Shown piece by piece: positions 32,648 through 37,473 of a DNA stretch of 37,473 nt. Origin of the DNA: Oscillospiraceae bacterium (GTDB lineage Bacteria; Bacillota; Clostridia; Oscillospirales; Ruminococcaceae); NCBI GenBank assembly GCA_009783205.1, contig WRHO01000020.1, positions 1 to 37,473 on the forward strand, written 5' to 3'. Within the stretch, counting starts at the first letter, position 1; the number at the start of each line of letters is the position of its first letter. Made by a program: the position numbers and the translations under genes. The notes under the pieces are model-generated. The model made no database searches. It was not told where the DNA came from and saw only the letters and a program-made list of their open reading frames with translations.

Positions 32648-34984
32648 TTATATTTTCTCAATTTTTACGAAATTTGCCATAATTTTCTTTGTGCCTACTC
32701 CGTCAAAGCTTATTTCGAGGAGCGAATCGTTGCCCATTTCCTGAACATCAATAATCGTCCCGTCGCCGAATATTTTATGCTTAATTCGCTCGCCGTTCTT
32801 GTATTTTACGGCGCATGACGGCGGCGACTGCGGCTTTATTCTCGATTTTTGGCGGGCTTTATCTGTGAAAGGAAAACTGCCCGACGTCAAGATTCGCCCC
32901 TCGGACGAGCAAAGCCCGTCCTTTGGGCTTTGCTCTTGTTTTGCCTTATTTAACTTTTTTTGCGGAATAGTCGCGCCTTTTTTTCTCTTTTCGTTAATAT
33001 GAATAAATTCCTCGGGAATCTCCCGAACAAATCGAGAAACCGGGTTCCGCTGTGTCATTCCGTAAAGGAGACGTTGTTTCGCGGTCATGATGTGCAAAGC
33101 TCGTTTTGCGCGGGTAATGGCAACATACATAAGACGACGCTCTTCTTCAATATCCTCCGGCTCGGCGAGCGAGCGAAACGACGGGAACAACCCCTCCTCC
33201 GCGCCTATAAGGAACACACGCCCGAATTCAAGTCCTTTAGCCGCGTGTATTGTCATCATCGCAACCCTGTCCTCGCCGCTTTCATAATCGTCCGTATCCG
33301 AAACGAGCGCAACCTGTTCAAGAAAGTCTTGAAGCTCGGCTTCGGGGTTATCCTCGCTAAACTTAACCGCCGCCGACTTGAGTTCTTTAATGTTCTCGAG
33401 ACGGGACAAGCCTTCGTCGCCCTCCGCCTGTAACATTTTTAGGTAGCCGCTTTTTTCGGTGATAAAGTCTATCAAATCTGAAAGGCTTTTTTCTTCCGAC
33501 GAGTTGACATCTTGGTTAAATTCATCAAACTCCTTAAACATTGCCGCGATTTTTTCGAGCGAGGTCGCTTTTGTTCTCAAGGTCGCAAACATACCCGCCT
33601 CCGCCATGACATCAATCGGACTCATGCCCGTTTCGTCAGAGACGCGCTCAATTTCGCTTTGCGTCACCTCGCCTATTCCGCGTTTCGGTTCGTTTATTAT
33701 TCTTCTGAAGCGGATTGAATCGAGCGGATTTGCAATTATACTCATATACGCCACAATGTCTTTTATTTCCTTGCGGTCATAGAAACGAACGCCGCCGATA
33801 ATACGATACGGAACGGCCGCCCGCGCCAACGCCAATTCTACCGTCCGCGACTGTGCATTTGTACGGTACAAAACGGCGTTTTCGCCGAAGGAAATGCCCC
33901 TTCCCTTCCCCCGTTCAATTTCTCGGGCGATGCTCGTCGCTTCCTCCTGTTCATCGTTTAAAATGTGAAGTTCAACCTTATCGCCGCCTTCTATTGAGGT
34001 AAAAAGGGTTTTTGGCTTACGTTGAGTATTTTTCTTTATAACGCCGTTTGCCGCTCCGATAATTGCCGCCGTCGAACGATAATTTTGTTCGAGCTTAATC
34101 ACCCTTGCGTTAAATTCCTCTTCAAATGAAAGTATGTTTTCAATGGTTGCGCCGCGAAATCTGTAAATACTTTGGTCTTCGTCGCCCACAACGCATAAGT
34201 TGCCCTTTCTCCCCCCCGCCAAAAGAGACACGAGCTTATATTGAGCATAATTTGTATCCTGATACTCGTCAATCATTATATAGCGAAACCGCTCCCGCCA
34301 CTTTTCCAAAATATCGGGGTTGTTCTCAAAAAGCTCAACCGTTTTCATGATTATATCATCGAAATCGAGCGCGTTAGCCGCTTTCATGCGGCTTTGATAC
34401 AATTCGTACACCTTTGCGACCGTTTCGCGAAAAAAATCACGTTTCCCTTTTTCATCAACCTTTTCAAAGCTTTTTGATGTAATAAGCTTGTCCTTGGCGC
34501 GTGAAATTGCAAAAAAAACCTGTTTGGGAGAGGTCGTTTTTTCGGATATATTCAAATCCTTCATGCACGACTTAACCAACCGCAAAGAATCGTCGGTGTC
34601 ATATATAGTAAAACCTTTTTTGTAACCGACCGCCTCAATTCCTCGGCGAAGTATTTTCACACAAATAGAGTGAAACGTCCCCGCCCACGACAAGGAATCA
34701 TTTTGCCCGTCGTATAACCCGGCATCGCCCTCGCCGATATTCATTGAGGACAAGCGTTCGCGAAGCTCTCCGGCGGCTTTATTTGTGAACGTAACCGCTA
34801 AAATTTGCCACGGGCGCGCAAGCCCGCTCTCAATTATATTTGCGATTCGACAGCATAATACCGACGTTTTGCCGCTCCCCGCACCCGCGATAATCAAAAG
34901 CGGCCCCTCGGTATGCGAAACCGCTTCTTTTTGTGCGGGGTTGAGTCTTTCTGTTAATTTATCGTTTAATATATCATTCATCAT
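32648..34984 (-). CDS. pcrA: ATP-dependent DNA helicase PcrA (UvrD/Rep family), carrying an in-frame palindromic element
   Basis: PcrA is the 3'-5' superfamily 1 helicase of Firmicutes, needed in repair and in clearing replication-transcription conflicts. The protein has 778 residues. The Q-motif LNPAQKEAV, Walker A GAGSGKT at 34-40, motif II IDEYQDTN near 236-243 and the later motifs (TIHAAKGLEF, YVAITRAK) are intact. The last 50 residues form the small Tudor-like domain (RIKHKIFGDGTIIDVQEMGN) that binds RNA polymerase. Residues about 680-701 (KQEQSPKDGLCSSEGRILTS) are encoded by palindromic element copy i, in the flexible linker between helicase core and C-terminal domain. The start ATG overlaps the SPFH gene by 4 nt (ATGA). 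Confidence 0.96.
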   Translation of the reverse strand: MMNDILNDKLTERLNPAQKEAVSHTEGPLLIIAGAGSGKTSVLCCRIANIIESGLARPWQILAVTFTNKAAGELRERLSSMNIGEGDAGLYDGQNDSLSWAGTFHSICVKILRRGIEAVGYKKGFTIYDTDDSLRLVKSCMKDLNISEKTTSPKQVFFAISRAKDKLITSKSFEKVDEKGKRDFFRETVAKVYELYQSRMKAANALDFDDIIMKTVELFENNPDILEKWRERFRYIMIDEYQDTNYAQYKLVSLLAGGRKGNLCVVGDEDQSIYRFRGATIENILSFEEEFNARVIKLEQNYRSTAAIIGAANGVIKKNTQRKPKTLFTSIEGGDKVELHILNDEQEEATSIAREIERGKGRGISFGENAVLYRTNAQSRTVELALARAAVPYRIIGGVRFYDRKEIKDIVAYMSIIANPLDSIRFRRIINEPKRGIGEVTQSEIERVSDETGMSPIDVMAEAGMFATLRTKATSLEKIAAMFKEFDEFNQDVNSSEEKSLSDLIDFITEKSGYLKMLQAEGDEGLSRLENIKELKSAAVKFSEDNPEAELQDFLEQVALVSDTDDYESGEDRVAMMTIHAAKGLEFGRVFLIGAEEGLFPSFRSLAEPEDIEEERRLMYVAITRAKRALHIMTAKQRLLYGMTQRNPVSRFVREIPEEFIHINEKRKKGATIPQKKLNKAKQEQSPKDGLCSSEGRILTSGSFPFTDKARQKSRIKPQSPPSCAVKYKNGERIKHKIFGDGTIIDVQEMGNDSLLEISFDGVGTKKIMANFVKIEKI
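32883..32945 (-). repeat. Palindromic element copy i, in frame inside pcrA
   Basis: Read along the gene it starts GCAAAACAAGAGC and ends ATCTTGACGTC, with the GGACGGGC/GCTCGTCC core intact. It has GCAAAGCCC where most copies have GATAAGCCC, changing Ile to Gln in the peptide. Confidence 0.94.
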
Positions 34985-35898
34985 TCTGCATTATCTGCCG
35001 ATTGATTATTTGTCGCCGCGGATATCCTGTCCGTGTCGCCGATTACCACAAACGGGTTCACTCCGTCGCCGATTACCTGCGGAAGAATACCGTCCCAATT
35101 TATTATTTTCAAATATTCGATATATCCCGCGTTTCTCCCGATTTGCTCTTGAATAAGAGCAATAGCCTGTGCTTCCGCTTCGGCTTTAACGAGAACGCTT
35201 TCCGCTTCCGCCTCGGCAGCTATTACAACCTGTTTCGCTTGTTCCTCTTTTTCGCGGGTTATATTAATCATCTGTAACGCTTTTTGCTCGGCAATAACCT
35301 TCGCCTGTATAGACTCCTCAAACTGGCTCTCAAACGCTAAGTTTTCAATTGCGAACGCCGTTACAATAATGCCCTCCTTCGCCAACTCGGTGGTGAGCTT
35401 TTCCTGTATCCTGCTTTGAACCTCGCCACGGGTTTGAACAAGGCTTTCGGCATTAACCCGCCCTATTTCATCTTTTGATATTTTCTGAACATTAGGTACA
35501 AGGAATCGGTCTTGAATATTCATAATGCCGACATCTCTTATCAACCCCGACAAGCGGTCTTGTGAATAGCGATAGGTGACCTTAAGGCGAAGCTCGTTGA
35601 CCTTTTGTGTATCTTTTGTGTAGGCGTCTCCCGCAAATTCGTATATTTGATTCCTTGTGTCGATTTGTTCTATACGCTCGATAAACGGAATTTTCAAATT
35701 AAGCCCCGGCTTAAGCTCGCTCGTAACAATCTTTTCGAGTCGGAATTTGACCCCTATGAACCCCTCGCTGACAAGTGTGAAGCAATTGAGCGCGAGTATT
35801 ATTATAACAATAATAGTAACTGCGGGCGCAAGCCAACCCGTTTTAAATGACGGCGATTTACCGTTATTATTGTTGTCTGTGGAAAACATATTACTCAT
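34981..35898 (-). CDS. SPFH/Band 7 (prohibitin-like) membrane protein
   Basis: This 305-residue protein has one N-terminal membrane anchor (about 21-43), then the SPFH domain (EGFIGVKFRLEKIV to AIENLAFESQFEESIQAK), and a long Glu/Ala-rich coiled coil (REKEEQAKQVVIAAEAEAES) that drives ring or lattice assembly. Prohibitin-like proteins form large membrane scaffolds that often guard proteases or organise membrane domains. No partner protease or NfeD gene is beside it. It overlaps pcrA by 4 nt, so helicase expression is coupled to it. The ATG follows AAAGG. A direct link between membrane scaffold and helicase function is not implied by the family. Confidence 0.94.
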   Translation of the reverse strand: MSNMFSTDNNNNGKSPSFKTGWLAPAVTIIVIIILALNCFTLVSEGFIGVKFRLEKIVTSELKPGLNLKIPFIERIEQIDTRNQIYEFAGDAYTKDTQKVNELRLKVTYRYSQDRLSGLIRDVGIMNIQDRFLVPNVQKISKDEIGRVNAESLVQTRGEVQSRIQEKLTTELAKEGIIVTAFAIENLAFESQFEESIQAKVIAEQKALQMINITREKEEQAKQVVIAAEAEAESVLVKAEAEAQAIALIQEQIGRNAGYIEYLKIINWDGILPQVIGDGVNPFVVIGDTDRISAATNNQSADNAE

Positions 35899-35931
35899 AA
35901 TCGTAACCTTTCTTTATTAAAAATCATTATA

Positions 35932-35959
35932 AGTATATCACAATTGCACAAAATGTCAA
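35932..35959 (-). promoter_or_regulatory. Promoter of the SPFH-pcrA operon
   Basis: TTGACA (35959-35954) and TATACT (35937-35932) on the minus strand with a 16-bp spacer and a TGA extended -10. It is divergent from the xylanase promoter. Confidence 0.78.
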
Positions 35960-35994
35960 GCGTTTTTTTGTTACAAATCACAAATCGGAAATAC

Positions 35995-36023
35995 TTGACA
36001 TATTTTCTTATATATAGTACAAT
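35995..36023 (+). promoter_or_regulatory. Promoter of the xylanase gene
   Basis: TTGACA (35995-36000) and TACAAT (36018-36023), 17 bp apart. Start expected near 36030, ahead of TTGGAGG at 36048-36054. Confidence 0.82.
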
Positions 36024-36061
36024 AAATCTGTATAGGTTCTAATTTTTTGGAGGTATTTTGT

Positions 36062-37473
36062 ATGAAAAAACGCAGTTTAGCTATCCTTGTAGCGGTCACG
36101 CTTTTAATCTCAATTATCCCCGTAATTCCGTCAAAGGCAGATGAAATAACCTTAACATCGAACAAAACGGGGAATCATGACGGTTACGATTACGAATTTT
36201 GGACAGATGTTACACAGGGGTCATCGGGAAATAAAGCGACTATGATTTTAACCGGCGCGGGTTCGTTTAAATCAGATTATGACACCCTGAATGACAAAAA
36301 TACGCTTATGAGGACGGGGAAAAAGTGGGGGACAACGAGCGGTACGGGACAGCTTCCGTCGTATTATGAGAACATTATATGCGAGTATGACGTCGATTAT
36401 CAACCCGGGCCAAAGGGCGCGTCGTATATGTGCGTATACGGTTGGACAAGAAAGGATAATAACGCGCCTCTTGTCGAGTTTTACATTGTTGATGACTGGG
36501 GCGAGTGGCGTCCGCCGGGAAGCGGTTCAAAAGGCGACGTTGTAATCGGCGGTATAACATATGAGATTTTTGAGACAACCCGCGTTAATCAGCCTTCGAT
36601 ATTAGGAGTTACCACGTTTCAGCAATACTGGAGCGTTCGTAAAACAAAGCCGACTCGCGGAGCCAACGGCAATATCAAAGGGACAATCAACGTGAGCGAC
36701 CATTTTAAAGCGTGGGAAGCAAAGTCGCTTAAAATGGGGTCGTTGTATGAGGTTTCTCTTTGTATTGAAGGATATAACAGCACGGGGAAGGCGGACGTAA
36801 AAAAACACGTTCTTACGTGGGGCGGTGCCGCGTCGACGACCGTTTCGGGTGCAACCGAAGCCCCTAAAACTCTCCCCCCTCTCGACCCTAACGGGTATTT
36901 TTTCCACTCGACATTTGAAGGCGGAAGTACCGATTTAGACGGTTGGGGAAGAAGGGGCGACGCCACCGTTGCCAATACGAGCGCACAGGCTTTTGCCGGC
37001 TCGCGTTCACTTTATGTCAGCGGGCGTACCGATACCTGGCACGGTGTATCGCGAACGCTCGACACAAACGTGTTCTCTCCCGGCAATTCATATAGCTTCA
37101 GCGCGATGACAAGGTATACAACCGGAGCGGCGAACGAAACCTTTAAACTGACTCTGCAATATGACGGCTCGGACGGAACAACACATTATGACCAAATCGC
37201 AACGGGTATTGCTTCGCCTAATCAATGGGTTCAGCTCGCCAATACTAACTTCCCGATTCCCTCTGGGGCGACGAACCTCCTTCTTTATGTAGAAACGGAA
37301 AGCACTATTAATTTTTATATCGACGAAATGGTGGGCGCGCCGGGCGGAACGGTTGTGGGATTGCCGAGTTTTACCACCCCCGCGACAACCCCCGCAACAA
37401 CTGTAACAGCGGCGACCTCCCCCGTGACAGACCCCACAACAACGGTTACAACCGCAACCCTGCCCGCCACAAC
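36062..37473 (+). CDS. Secreted GH11 endo-xylanase with CBM22 module (3' end outside the window)
   Basis: This is the first 470 codons of an exported modular enzyme. A signal peptide (MKKRSLAILVAVTLLISIIP, cleavage near SKA) leads to a glycoside hydrolase family 11 domain, about residues 28-255. The catalytic pair is Glu-139 in PLVEFYIV and Glu-236 in CIEGYNS, and the family blocks TTRVNQPSI and FQQYWSVR are intact. GH11 enzymes cut beta-1,4 xylan. After a short linker, residues about 279-428 match a CBM22 xylan-binding module (SRSLYVSGRTDTWHG, NFYIDEMVGA). A Thr/Pro-rich linker (TTPATTPATTVTAAT) then runs to the window edge, so another catalytic or dockerin module probably follows. It has its own promoter and GGAGG site. 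Confidence 0.96.
   Translation, partial: MKKRSLAILVAVTLLISIIPVIPSKADEITLTSNKTGNHDGYDYEFWTDVTQGSSGNKATMILTGAGSFKSDYDTLNDKNTLMRTGKKWGTTSGTGQLPSYYENIICEYDVDYQPGPKGASYMCVYGWTRKDNNAPLVEFYIVDDWGEWRPPGSGSKGDVVIGGITYEIFETTRVNQPSILGVTTFQQYWSVRKTKPTRGANGNIKGTINVSDHFKAWEAKSLKMGSLYEVSLCIEGYNSTGKADVKKHVLTWGGAASTTVSGATEAPKTLPPLDPNGYFFHSTFEGGSTDLDGWGRRGDATVANTSAQAFAGSRSLYVSGRTDTWHGVSRTLDTNVFSPGNSYSFSAMTRYTTGAANETFKLTLQYDGSDGTTHYDQIATGIASPNQWVQLANTNFPIPSGATNLLLYVETESTINFYIDEMVGAPGGTVVGLPSFTTPATTPATTVTAATSPVTDPTTTVTTATLPAT

Overview
The window looks like a chromosomal piece of a Gram-positive, fibre-degrading clostridium of the Oscillospiraceae/Ruminococcus type. The basis is moderate GC, strong Shine-Dalgarno sequences, near-consensus sigma-A promoters, Coat F-type spore-coat genes, a secG-rnr operon, an elongator tRNA-Met like that of Bacillus, and a secreted GH11-CBM22 xylanase with a Thr/Pro linker. 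Species cannot be named from sequence alone.

Layout. 1-5.1 kb (minus strand): a MATE exporter, an unknown membrane protein, recJ and the start of a RelA/SpoT gene form one tightly packed operon. 5.1-17.8 kb (plus strand): rpoB-rpoC, then rpsL-rpsG-fusA, then tuf, each block with its own promoter. 17.8-19.4 kb: a small membrane protein that appears leaderless, a PduL-type phosphotransacylase, a zinc-ribbon protein and tRNA-Leu(UAG). 19.4-25.1 kb is the accessory-looking part. It holds a 61-bp tandem repeat array, an ABC exporter pair, a solitary antitoxin with an eroded toxin, tRNA-Glu(CUC), tRNA-Glu(UUC) and tRNA-Met, a PIN/NYN-like protein and two small coat proteins. 25.1-36 kb: a diguanylate cyclase, a DUF1538 membrane protein, the operon secG-rnr-aminotransferase-prmC, and the pair SPFH protein-pcrA. 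36 kb to the end: the xylanase, cut by the window edge.

The main discovery candidate is an interspersed palindromic element of about 62-69 bp. It has flanks GCTAAACAAGAG and CTTGACGTC around a self-complementary core. It occurs between genes at several places, twice in tandem arrays. It also lies inside four protein-coding genes on the minus strand (PIN/NYN protein, prmC, rnr, pcrA). All four gene copies have the same orientation and reading frame, adding a peptide like AKQEISPKDGLCSSEG without breaking the gene. This resembles the Rickettsia palindromic elements in logic, but the sequence is unrelated as far as I can tell. The core hairpin differs between copies while the flanks stay, so there appear to be subfamilies.

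Other points of note: two genes whose consensus promoter puts transcription start at or next to the start codon; two promoters whose -35 box lies inside the upstream gene's terminator hairpin; TTGAC(A) heptamer tracts in spacers of the rpo/str region; a SecG with an 84-residue acidic tail; and a 17-bp copy of the tRNA-Glu 3' end bordering the toxin-antitoxin remnant. Most readable promoters have exactly 17 bp between -35 and -10. The spore-coat genes lack such a promoter, which fits control by a sporulation sigma factor.
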